NCBI RefSeq assembly: GCF_012927205.1
Contig: NZ_JABBGC010000001.1
Location: 2,728,810-2,792,809 of the forward strand
Source: Chitinophaga fulva
Lineage (GTDB): Bacteria; Bacteroidota; Bacteroidia; Chitinophagales; Chitinophagaceae
Direction of reading: 5' to 3'
DNA length: 64,000 nt
Shown: piece by piece, positions 57,287-64,000 of the stretch
How the letters are laid out: every line of letters begins with the position of its first letter
Position numbering within the stretch: position 1 is the stretch's first letter
The notes under the pieces: model-generated
What the model was told of the DNA's origin: nothing
The model's database searches: none
What the model saw: the letters and a program-made list of their open reading frames with translations, nothing else
Position numbers and translations under genes: made by a program

Positions 57287-58987
57287 ATGGCCGATAATAA
57301 AAATGCTGCAACTCATTTTGATGCGATTGTGGTTGGTAGTGGTATCAGCGGAGGATGGGCAGCAAAGGAGTTATGTGAAAAAGGACTAAAAACGCTGGTG
57401 TTGGAACGTGGTAGGAATGTGGAGCACATAAAGGATTATCCTACTGCTAATACACCTGTTTGGGAGTTTAAGTACCGGGGAGCGCTTCCAAAAGCTGTAC
57501 TGGATGCCAACCCGTTCATCAGCAGGGCTGCCGGATATGACGAGAGCACCGCCCATTTTTTCGTAAAAGACGCAGACCACCCCTATATCCAGGAAAAACC
57601 ATTTGAATGGATACGGGGCTACCAGGTTGGCGGCAAGTCGCTGATATGGGGACGTGCGTGTGCCCGTTGGAGTGAGATGGATTTCACTGCTCCGCATCGC
57701 TATGGGTACGGGATTGAATGGCCTGTAGGGTACAAGGACATGGCACCGTGGTATAGCCATGTGGAGAAATTCATTGGTGTTTGTGGAAACAAAGAAGGTA
57801 TAGATACCATGCCGGACGGCGAGTTTCTGCCGGCATTTGAATTGAATTGCGTGGAGCAGCATTTGAAAGCCGTGCTGGCAGATAAGTTTGATCGCCACTA
57901 CGTGTCCGGCAGATGGGCGCAGGTGACCAAGCCGCAGGATATTCATAAGGAACAACACCGGCAATGCCTGAGCCGGAATCTTTGCATGCGGGGCTGTCCG
58001 TTTGGTGGGTACTTCAGCTCCAACGCATCTACCTTGCCATGGGCGGAAAAAACGGGCAACCTGACGGTACGGCCTTTCTCCGTGGTGCATTCCGTCATTT
58101 ATGATGAGCAGTCTGGTAAGGCTACGGGCGTGAAAGTGATCGATGCCAACACAAAAGAAGCGTTCATCTATCAGGCGAAAATTATTTTCCTGAATGCATC
58201 TGCCTTAAACACCAATCTCATTTTGCTGAATTCAACCTCCAGGCGTTTCCCGAACGGATTGGGCAATGACAATGGGTTGCTGGGGAAATATATCTGTTTC
58301 CATAATTACCGGGCCGGCATGAGTGGGGAGTTTGATGGTTTTGAGGATCAATATTACAAAGTGTCGAAACCATCGGAATGTATTATCCCCAACTTCAGGA
58401 ATGTTTATCAACAGGATACTGATTTTGTAGGCGGCTATGTGATCTTCAGCGCTGCGTACCGGGAAAAGCTGAATGACCAAAACATTTCCCCGGGAGTGGG
58501 GGCTGCGTTTAAAGAAGCCATCAGTCAACCAGGGAAATGGGGCGCGTACATGTATATGCAGGGAGAAACCATCCCCAAAGAAAGTAATCATGTCAGGCTG
58601 AGCAAAGACAAAAGAGATGCATGGGGAATTCCTTTGCTGATAACAGCAGTTGATTATGATGATAACGATGACCGGATGGTGAAAGATTTTATTGAACAGG
58701 GGAGGGCCATGCTGGCAGCCGCGGGGGCTAAGAATATTACGGTGAGGGATAATCATCAGCCACCGGGACTGGATATCCATGAAATGGGAGGAGTGCGCAT
58801 GGGGAAAGATCCGGCCACTTCATTATTGAATGAATGGAACCAGTTGCATCATTGTAAGAATGTATTTGTAACAGATGGCGCCTGTATGACCAGCACCGGT
58901 AACCAGAGCCCGTCTATTCTTTACATGTCATTAACCGCGAGGGCCGCCAACTATGCCGTGGAGCAACTGAAAAAAGGAGCGTTGTAG
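57287..58987 (+). CDS. GMC-family FAD oxidoreductase
   Basis: A 566-residue flavoprotein of the glucose-methanol-choline family; the ATG at 57287 begins MADNKNAATHFDAIVVGSGI. FAD fold: VGSGISGGWAAKELCEKG, LERGRNVEHIKDYP; the catalytic end has PGLDIHEMGGVRMGKDPATS with His and TDGACMTSTGNQSPSILYMS with Asn. A Cys-rich segment (CLSRNLCMRGCPFGGYFSS) lies in the middle. Members of this branch oxidise sugars, for example glucosides at C3 or gluconate at C2, usually with a small gluconate-dehydrogenase-type partner and a cytochrome; no partner is adjacent. Its place after a Gfo/Idh/MocA and ROK gene suggests an oxidative route for the sugar. Confidence 0.9.
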   Translation: MADNKNAATHFDAIVVGSGISGGWAAKELCEKGLKTLVLERGRNVEHIKDYPTANTPVWEFKYRGALPKAVLDANPFISRAAGYDESTAHFFVKDADHPYIQEKPFEWIRGYQVGGKSLIWGRACARWSEMDFTAPHRYGYGIEWPVGYKDMAPWYSHVEKFIGVCGNKEGIDTMPDGEFLPAFELNCVEQHLKAVLADKFDRHYVSGRWAQVTKPQDIHKEQHRQCLSRNLCMRGCPFGGYFSSNASTLPWAEKTGNLTVRPFSVVHSVIYDEQSGKATGVKVIDANTKEAFIYQAKIIFLNASALNTNLILLNSTSRRFPNGLGNDNGLLGKYICFHNYRAGMSGEFDGFEDQYYKVSKPSECIIPNFRNVYQQDTDFVGGYVIFSAAYREKLNDQNISPGVGAAFKEAISQPGKWGAYMYMQGETIPKESNHVRLSKDKRDAWGIPLLITAVDYDDNDDRMVKDFIEQGRAMLAAAGAKNITVRDNHQPPGLDIHEMGGVRMGKDPATSLLNEWNQLHHCKNVFVTDGACMTSTGNQSPSILYMSLTARAANYAVEQLKKGAL

Positions 58988-59032
58988 AATGGGACGCTCT
59001 TTTTATGCATAGATATTTTATACCTTCATGGC

Positions 59033-59884
59033 ATGGATGCCCTGCTAAAAAAGACGTCTTATCAGCCGCCTCTCCTGCTACGCCCTTATATTGACCGCTT
59101 CTGGACCTGTGAAGGTACCGCTGCCGCCTATGCGATGCCCACGATGGCCATGGGTACCGGTGCGGAAATGATCTTCCAGCTGAAGGCGCCGATGACACTG
59201 GTGTCAAAAGATAATATTTTTGAAACACCACCCCTGCATGCCATTTATTGTATCCGCCACCAGCATTATAAAGCGATGGTCAACAGCGGCCATTTCTTTG
59301 TGGCTGTCCGGTTTAAAGCCGGCGCCATCAGGCATTTCTACCCGGCTCCGGTAGCTGATGTGGTGGAGTCTTTCCCGGATATCAATGTGCTTTATGGAGA
59401 TGCAGGCAAAAGGTTCACAGAAAGACTGCACCGTAGTGTCGGTTTGCCGCAACAGCTGGAGCTGACCGGAGACTTCCTGCTTGGGCTGCTGCGCCAATAC
59501 CACCGTCCCCAGGTACTCGTAGATGAGGCGGTGAGGCAGCTGTATTACAATCGGGAGATACCTGACCTGGTAACTTTCAGTGCCGGCCTGGGAAGCAGCT
59601 ACCGCCAGTTTGAGCGGCTATTTATCAAACATGTGGGCGTTACACCCAAATCGTTTATGCAAACAGCACGGCTCAACAATACGCTGAAACACCTGTTGTT
59701 CCGGCAGATCAGCGACTACCTTCCCGTGGCATTTGATTTCGGATATTATGACCAGTCGCATTTTATAAAGGCCTGCAGGAAATTTTTCGGCGATAAGCCC
59801 CGTGCCATCTTATCTCCTGCAAGCCATGATCAGCACTTCTACTTATCCTCTTTCAATGCATCAGGTTCGGAAGATAGAAAATAA
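59033..59884 (+). CDS. AraC-family regulator (DUF6597-type N-terminus)
   Basis: A 283-residue regulator. The N-terminal part (YQPPLLLRPYIDRFWTCEGT, then TGAEMIFQLKAP and VAVRFKAGAIRHFYPAP) resembles the DUF6597 sensor domain of AraC proteins. The C-terminal HTH (PDLVTFSAGLGSSYRQFERL, DYLPVAFDFGYYDQSHFIKA) ends CRKFFGDKPRAIL. It begins 45 bases after the GMC gene and may be part of, or just follow, that operon. Its end overlaps the convergent monooxygenase gene by 46 bases. Confidence 0.88.
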   Translation: MDALLKKTSYQPPLLLRPYIDRFWTCEGTAAAYAMPTMAMGTGAEMIFQLKAPMTLVSKDNIFETPPLHAIYCIRHQHYKAMVNSGHFFVAVRFKAGAIRHFYPAPVADVVESFPDINVLYGDAGKRFTERLHRSVGLPQQLELTGDFLLGLLRQYHRPQVLVDEAVRQLYYNREIPDLVTFSAGLGSSYRQFERLFIKHVGVTPKSFMQTARLNNTLKHLLFRQISDYLPVAFDFGYYDQSHFIKACRKFFGDKPRAILSPASHDQHFYLSSFNASGSEDRK

Positions 59885-60318
59885 ACCTTCAGGTCCTTCG
59901 ATTTCCATCCTTCCATTTTCTTAACGAATTCCGCCAGGTAAGGCTGCGCGAAATGATATTTGAGACCAGCCTGGTCCCGGTAATGTTCAATCAAGGTAAA
60001 GGTGCCTTCTTCTGCCGGCTCGGGATACCAGGTGTATTCAATACAACCTGCTTCCTTTCGGGTTAATATAGCCAGTGTTTCCAGCGCCCGGCGGAACTCT
60101 TCTGTTGATGCAGGGCGGATATACAGTTTGGCGATAACGAATTTTTCCGTTGTAGTGGTATTCATCATGTAAAGTTTGTTGGCGAAGCAGCCGTTGGAAG
60201 CAGTTATCTTCCTGCCCTCGGGGGCTTGTTTGTCCGGATAGGTTGACGGACAGCTGAAGGCAGGAATAGACAATGTCATGCAGGCGAGCTGCCATAGGAA
60301 CATCCTGGTGCGGTTCAT
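59839..60318 (-). CDS. Exported ABM-domain (quinol monooxygenase-like) protein
   Basis: A 159-residue protein; the ATG at 60318 gives an N-terminal hydrophobic region (MFLWQLACMTLSIPAFSC), so it is probably exported. The ABM domain covers about 55-150: EKFVIAKLYIRPASTEEFRR, LAILTRKEAGCIEYTWYPEP, EEGTFTLIEHYRDQAGLKYH. ABM domains oxidise quinols or cleave small aromatic compounds without cofactor; a secreted form is unusual. An internal start at MMNTTTTEKF (about residue 50) would give a normal cytosolic ABM protein of 110 residues, so the export signal may be an artefact. It overlaps the AraC gene convergently. Confidence 0.7.
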   Translation of the reverse strand: MNRTRMFLWQLACMTLSIPAFSCPSTYPDKQAPEGRKITASNGCFANKLYMMNTTTTEKFVIAKLYIRPASTEEFRRALETLAILTRKEAGCIEYTWYPEPAEEGTFTLIEHYRDQAGLKYHFAQPYLAEFVKKMEGWKSKDLKVYFLSSEPDALKEDK

Positions 60319-60347
60319 AACGAAATGTGATTGATTTAATGATACCA

Positions 60348-60355
60348 CAAAGCTA
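60348..60355 (-). promoter_or_regulatory. -7 element for the ABM gene
   Basis: On the reverse strand TAGCTTTG (60355-60348) fits TAnnTTTG, 29 bases before the ATG at 60318. It favours the longer, exported form of the protein. No clear -33 element. Confidence 0.4.
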
Positions 60356-60503
60356 GGCCTCCCTATGCCGGTAAAATTGTATAAATCTGCCAACCTCTTT
60401 TTGCTTCACATAGGGACCACGTTTCAGTGGGACAACTTTCCTTTTCAACCCCCGATTTGGCTGTTTGGGTCAGTTAGCCGACAAGGAAACCATGGGATGG
60501 GTA

Positions 60504-60511
60504 TAAGTTTG
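60504..60511 (+). promoter_or_regulatory. -7 element for the 60549 gene
   Basis: TAAGTTTG fits TAnnTTTG and lies 37 bases before the ATG at 60549; the -33 region is not convincing. Confidence 0.4.
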
Positions 60512-60548
60512 CATCGTTCTGTTTTAGTTACCCTTTAAAACTAAAAAG

Positions 60549-60962
60549 ATGATTAAAGTATTAGCGCTGGCATGTATTGCATTGATTTGTTTGGCCATTA
60601 CAGTCAGAGCGCAGCGATCGGACAGGTTACACAAGACTAATGCAAGTGCATTCATACAGGTTTTTAAGGTGTCCAGTGTGGATGCTTCTGACAGGACCGG
60701 TTTATTAGAGGCTACGGAGTCGTTGGGAAGGGAAATACGGATGACCCTCACGGACAATGCGCTGAGACTGGATATTGCGGAAGAGAATAAACCTTATGTC
60801 TTCAGGAAGTTATCAGACACCACTTACTATCTGACAGACAACTACCTTACTTACAGGTTATCATTAGCTAAAGTTCCCGGGATGAACAGTTTTATTCTGG
60901 TAAAGTACAACAGAAAAGGGAATGAATCCGCATGGCAAAGTTTAACAGCCCGGAAACTTTAG
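60549..60962 (+). CDS. Small secreted protein of unknown function
   Basis: A 137-residue exported protein: signal peptide (IKVLALACIALICLAITVRA), then a mature domain of about 115 residues with alternating strands: ASAFIQVFKVSSVDASDRTG, MTLTDNALRLDIAEENKPY, TYYLTDNYLTYRLSLAKVPG and a terminal FILVKYNRKGNESAW. The composition suggests a small beta fold. I do not recognise a family. Its last segment (VKYNRKGNESA) resembles the short reading frame at 61226 (MKYNRKDGEDA), which may be a decayed copy. It is followed by a terminator. Confidence 0.7.
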   Translation: MIKVLALACIALICLAITVRAQRSDRLHKTNASAFIQVFKVSSVDASDRTGLLEATESLGREIRMTLTDNALRLDIAEENKPYVFRKLSDTTYYLTDNYLTYRLSLAKVPGMNSFILVKYNRKGNESAWQSLTARKL

Positions 60963-61012
60963 CATTGTAGCATTGGGCATAGTGCGGACCTGGTGGTTAG
61001 TTGTTAATGGTG

Positions 61013-61050
61013 ATCCCCGGCGAAGTTATTCGGCCGGGGATTTTATGTTT
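61013..61050 (+). terminator. Terminator after the 60549 gene
   Basis: ATCCCCGGC (61013-61021) pairs with GCCGGGGAT (61033-61041) around an 11-base loop and is followed by TTTATGTTT. Confidence 0.7.
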
Positions 61051-61225
61051 GATTACCTAAAAGAGTTAATAAAGTAATTGTGGATCAAGTCAAAAAGTTG
61101 GGGATGGAGTAAAAACACATTGCCTGGCGACAGAAAAGAGAAAGGAGTGTTTCCCTGGATATACCGCTATGGTACATACAGCAGCCCTATAGTGACCCAG
61201 AGGTAAAGGTGGACTTGATGCGGGA

Positions 61226-61411
61226 GTGTTCTTTGGATGTATAGTTTTAATGAAATATAACAGGAAGGATGGAGAAGATGCAGGACATGCATGTAAAGGC
61301 AGGCTACAGGTTAAGCCTGCGGGCAGTAGGTGGGAGCATGTAGTTCAAAGGGAGTTATGTTTGTTCATCAGTATACAGTTGGCAGGCAGGAAAATGGCTT
61401 ATTCCCGCTGA
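61226..61411 (+). pseudogene. Possible decayed remnant related to the 60549 gene
   Basis: A 61-residue frame contains GCIVLMKYNRKDGEDAGHA, similar in place and wording to the last residues of the 60549 protein (FILVKYNRKGNESAW). The rest has no counterpart, and no signal peptide or start context is seen. It lies in gene-poor DNA of about 430 bases (60963-61398). The call as a remnant is weak; it may be chance. Confidence 0.3.
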
Positions 61412-62166
61412 ATGACAGGGAGCAGGAGTTGCACTGATGCAGCGGCAGGTATTTTTTCTGACTGCAGTTTTAACCGGTGGAGTTCCGGACAGATCTGTTT
61501 GTGCAGGATCTCCGGCAGGGGTTGTGGCGGCTCTGCTGCAATAATATCAGCGGCGAAGTATTTCGTGTTGCAGGAAGGAACATGGTCCTGTATACCTCTT
61601 ACCTGTAGAACAACTATCAATGTTCCTTTACCCGGTACGTCCACATTACATGCTGCTCCTTTAAAATCTTCTCCGGTTTTTACTATGAGTACAGCGCTTT
61701 CTGTACCTACTACCTGGTGTGTAGCGAAATGGATACGGGCGGCGATCACCTTTATTTCCAGGCTGTTGATGCCTATGCATGCAGGTAATGCCTGTGGCGA
61801 AATGTACAGGATACCATCACGGGAAAGCCTGGGTGCATGGATAAAAAACCTGTCTGTTCCCGTATGCCGGTTGAACCTGAAGCCGGTAATGCTCCTGATG
61901 TTATTACCGGTGGCGGTAATGAGCGCGCTGGTTAGCCTGTTGATATGCCCGCTATCGCAACCAGCATCCAAGCTGCCGGAAAAAGCACTGCGGATGAGCG
62001 CTCCTTTTTTGCTGGCCATGCCAAATCGTTGAGCAGCCCTGCGGGTAGCTGCCGTCTGCCGGACGTATGAAGGCATGCTTCGCAGGAAGTGTTTGCCATT
62101 ACGCCTGTAACCGATCAGGTTGCCGAGCCTGCCGGTGAAGGTGATGATAGAAATCTGTTTTGCCAT
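61399..62166 (-). CDS. Protein of unknown function with conserved basic N-terminus
   Basis: A 255-residue protein without signal peptide. The N-terminal 60 residues are basic and distinctive (MAKQISIITFTGRLGNLIGY, then RSMPSYVRQTAATRRAAQRF, then GMASKKGALIRSAF), similar in style to a family of hypothetical proteins common in Chitinophagaceae and relatives that begin with a G-x-x-G-x-x-x-x-Y segment. The rest (LDAGCDSGHINRLTSALITA, RLSRDGILYISPQALPACIG) is beta-rich. The function is unknown; the N-terminus suggests nucleic-acid or membrane binding only by charge. Upstream there is a long gene-poor stretch. Confidence 0.65.
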   Translation of the reverse strand: MAKQISIITFTGRLGNLIGYRRNGKHFLRSMPSYVRQTAATRRAAQRFGMASKKGALIRSAFSGSLDAGCDSGHINRLTSALITATGNNIRSITGFRFNRHTGTDRFFIHAPRLSRDGILYISPQALPACIGINSLEIKVIAARIHFATHQVVGTESAVLIVKTGEDFKGAACNVDVPGKGTLIVVLQVRGIQDHVPSCNTKYFAADIIAAEPPQPLPEILHKQICPELHRLKLQSEKIPAAASVQLLLPVIQRE

Positions 62167-62747
62167 AACGAATGATACTGATGATAGCTAAAGATAGCAT
62201 TATCAGCAGAAGCCATTTGATGGCTACACTGAAGATTATCCAATAGTAGGGCCTGGCTGCAGGGAAAATATTCAGGCGGAGTGCATCAGGCATTAGATAT
62301 TCGTTAAAGCCGCGTGAACCAGGTTTAGATAATTTTGAAAATACACAACAAGAAAACAGATACACCGTTTTAAGGAACAACTGGAAGCGATTGCCTATGC
62401 CATATCTCAGGCATATGGTATAATTGCTGTAACACAATTATTTGGATTACAAATTTACCCCTGGCCTGACCACCAATCATATCTTTCGGATTGAAGCAGC
62501 TATAATAGGAGCTGAAACGCGATTTATGGGTGTCCAAACAAAGGGGCCGGCAGGTGACAGCGGAAGAAGCTGAATATCAATCCTGACTTATCAAAGTAAG
62601 AGGAGAGGCCCTCTCGGGGCCTTTAACAGAAGTTTAACAGCCCCTGCGCAAAACACCGATAGGAAGATCCGATGCCCCTCTGTTTTATAGTCATACACGG
62701 CGGTTATTCCGGCCGGATATTCACTCACTTGACTAAAAAACAGTTTT
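62167..62747. other. 581-base region without a supported gene
   Basis: Only short frames occur. The region holds a small hairpin AGGCCC/GGGCCT (62606-62611 and 62617-62622) followed by two close copies of TTTAACAG, and AT-rich DNA before the small secreted gene at 62748. The average coding signal is poor. I see no RNA gene. Confidence 0.4.
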
Positions 62748-62954
62748 ATGAAGTACAAGGTATTTTTTGCAGCCATGATGGCAACAGCAGTTACAATGAC
62801 AACCGTGACCGGCGCTATGGCACAGCACGCACCATCCAAAGAACAACGCAAACAGGTGGATACCGCCCGGAAAGACAACAGGCATTCTGTAGTGCCGGTG
62901 AGTAAAGGCGGGTCTAAAGCAGATACAACCCGTAAACCGGTTAAAAAACACTAA
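62748..62954 (+). CDS. Very small secreted basic peptide
   Basis: A 68-residue exported peptide: signal peptide (KYKVFFAAMMATAVTMTTVT, cleavage near GAMAQ), leaving about 42 residues rich in Lys, Arg, Ser and Asp (HAPSKEQRKQVDTARKDNRH, ending TTRKPVKKH). No Cys. There is no family I know; short basic secreted peptides of this kind are common in Bacteroidota and usually uncharacterised. The reading frame has plausible codon use and a proper start. Confidence 0.55.
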   Translation: MKYKVFFAAMMATAVTMTTVTGAMAQHAPSKEQRKQVDTARKDNRHSVVPVSKGGSKADTTRKPVKKH

Positions 62955-63212
62955 GGTGGCACCTGCTGTATAACAACAGCTTGATATGGTTTTGTGCACC
63001 ACATGGTCTCCCGCAACAGCAGGGGACCTTTTGTGTGTAGCGGACAGCGGCGGTGGCAGAAAGAAAACGAAAAATTAATGATAGGCATTAGGGGGATACA
63101 CAGGTGTGCGACGTTGTAGTATACAAAGAACGGAGGCCACCGGGAACCCATTCAGGTATCCCCCTTAGCCATATCTGAGGTACTGTATTATATTTTGTAA
63201 AATTTATCACTT
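62955..63212. other. 258-base intergenic region before the second ECF sigma gene
   Basis: No gene is seen. The end holds AT-rich sequence with TATATTTTG near 63189-63197, close to but not exactly the -7 consensus, upstream of the GTG start at 63213. Confidence 0.35.
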
Positions 63213-63749
63213 GTGCGTGAAGACGGTCTCTATCAACAGTTTCGGCTGGGATTTGAAAAATTTTATAACCCGCTTTGTATCTACGCTAATAGTTTCGTGA
63301 AGGAACCAAGCGTGTGCGAAGATATTGTACAAGAGGTGTTTATCAGGATCTGGGAAACACGGAAAGACCTGGTACAGTCCGATAACCTGAGATTTTACCT
63401 GTTCACGGCGGTGCGCAATAACTGTCTTACTCATCTCAGCAAAGAGCAACGAATGACAGTATACAGTCTTTCCGACATAGATCTGGAAGATGATGACACC
63501 GCTGACATCACTCCTTCGGCTGATGAGACATTGAACTACCAGGCCTTGCTGGGGCAGGGAATAGAACAGCTTCCTCCCAAATGCAAAGAGGTATTTCTCC
63601 TTTGTCGCCTGGGGGAGCTGAGTAATCAACAGGCAGCCGATAGTCTCGGCATTTCTGTTAAAACAGTCAACAATCAGTTATGGAAAGCATTGAAGATGCT
63701 CAGGGCATTTGTGAAGAATACAGGTATGGGGCTGTTATTTTTTTTATGA
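63213..63749 (+). CDS. FecI-like ECF RNA polymerase sigma factor
   Basis: A 178-residue ECF sigma factor starting with GTG (a TTG one base earlier is out of frame). Region 2: YQQFRLGFEKFYNPLCIYAN, CEDIVQEVFIRIWETRKDL and LRFYLFTAVRNNCLTHLSKE. Region 4: IEQLPPKCKEVFLLCRLGEL and NQQAADSLGISVKTVNNQLW. The FecR-like gene follows after 51 bases. It should control a SusC/SusD locus lying beyond the window end. Confidence 0.92.
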   Translation: MREDGLYQQFRLGFEKFYNPLCIYANSFVKEPSVCEDIVQEVFIRIWETRKDLVQSDNLRFYLFTAVRNNCLTHLSKEQRMTVYSLSDIDLEDDDTADITPSADETLNYQALLGQGIEQLPPKCKEVFLLCRLGELSNQQAADSLGISVKTVNNQLWKALKMLRAFVKNTGMGLLFFL

Positions 63750-63800
63750 ACAGCATAGGAAAATCTGATAAGATTTTGTTTTCTAAGTAGGAGAGGAAAA

Positions 63801-64000
63801 ATGATGGAACTACCTGATAACATAAAAGCAATTATTATAAACCGGCTCCGGGGAGCGATCTCACCGGAAGAAGCGATTACGCTGGAAGAATGGCAGCGGC
63901 AACATGCTGTCGGAGATGAAGTGCTGGACCACTATGACAAGATATGGGCGGAAAGCAGCAACACTGTCAACCAGCCACATTTCGATACGGCGAAAGGCTG
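63801..64000 (+). CDS. FecR-family anti-sigma factor (partial, cut by window end)
   Basis: About 66 residues are visible from the ATG at 63801 (MMELPDNIKAIIINRLRGAI; a second ATG at 63804). The segment AISPEEAITLEEWQRQHAVG matches the cytosolic N-terminal domain of FecR proteins that binds the sigma factor. The membrane helix and periplasmic part lie beyond the window. It pairs with the sigma gene at 63213. Confidence 0.75.
   Translation, partial: MMELPDNIKAIIINRLRGAISPEEAITLEEWQRQHAVGDEVLDHYDKIWAESSNTVNQPHFDTAKG

Overview
The window looks like chromosome of a Bacteroidota bacterium of the Chitinophagaceae, most likely a Chitinophaga or close relative. This is inferred from gene content and style: two SusC/SusD loci, FecI/FecR-type sigma/anti-sigma pairs, LytS/LytTR regulators, many lipoproteins with a Cys followed by Lys/Ser, start codons without strong Shine-Dalgarno sequences, and TAnnTTTG (-7) promoter elements. 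No rRNA, tRNA, CRISPR array, phage or intact insertion sequence was seen.

Layout. 1-10.5 kb: housekeeping and small metabolic genes (an Mpl-like Mur ligase cut by the window edge, a YtxJ bacilliredoxin, UbiX, AroQ, an M42 aminopeptidase, a UbiA-like membrane protein, an acyl-CoA carboxylase beta subunit, a LuxE-like protein, a SnoaL-like lipoprotein and a Crp/Fnr regulator), separated by long inverted repeats. 11.6-14.0 kb: a compact four-gene operon encoding a secreted Cys-rich peptide (C-terminal GKC motifs), a DUF692/MNIO iron enzyme, a DUF2063 partner and a DoxX membrane protein. This is a bufferin/HvfA-type metal-binding RiPP system and the most interesting locus here. A hairpin sits between the precursor and the maturase genes. 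14-30 kb: oxidoreductases, AraC and Crp/Fnr regulators with candidate operators, a nitric-oxide defence pair (RIC/ScdA and truncated haemoglobin), a putative secreted zinc metallopeptidase, an SGNH hydrolase, and an acyltransferase-LytS-LytTR operon.

30.3-42.1 kb: a complete sigma/anti-sigma-controlled nutrient-uptake locus: FecI-like sigma factor, FecR, STN-containing SusC, SusD, DUF4843 lipoprotein, PKD-like lipoprotein, thioredoxin-fold protein and a PHB-depolymerase-like esterase lipoprotein, closed by a strong terminator. It has no glycoside hydrolase. 42-45.9 kb: a lipoprotein, a second thioredoxin-fold protein related to the first, and a lipoprotein with a SpoIID/LytB-like domain.

45.9-59.0 kb: a second uptake and catabolic locus. 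A divergent 960-residue beta-propeller/HTH regulator faces SusC, SusD, a GH16 beta-glucanase, a Gfo/Idh/MocA oxidoreductase, a NagB-like isomerase/deaminase, a ROK sugar kinase and a GMC oxidoreductase, tightly packed and co-directional. The natural reading is capture and cutting of a beta-glucan, then phosphorylation and oxidation of an unusual (possibly amino or keto) sugar. 59-64 kb: an AraC regulator, an ABM-type monooxygenase, several small secreted or unknown proteins with gene-poor DNA between them, and the start of another ECF sigma/FecR pair cut by the window end.
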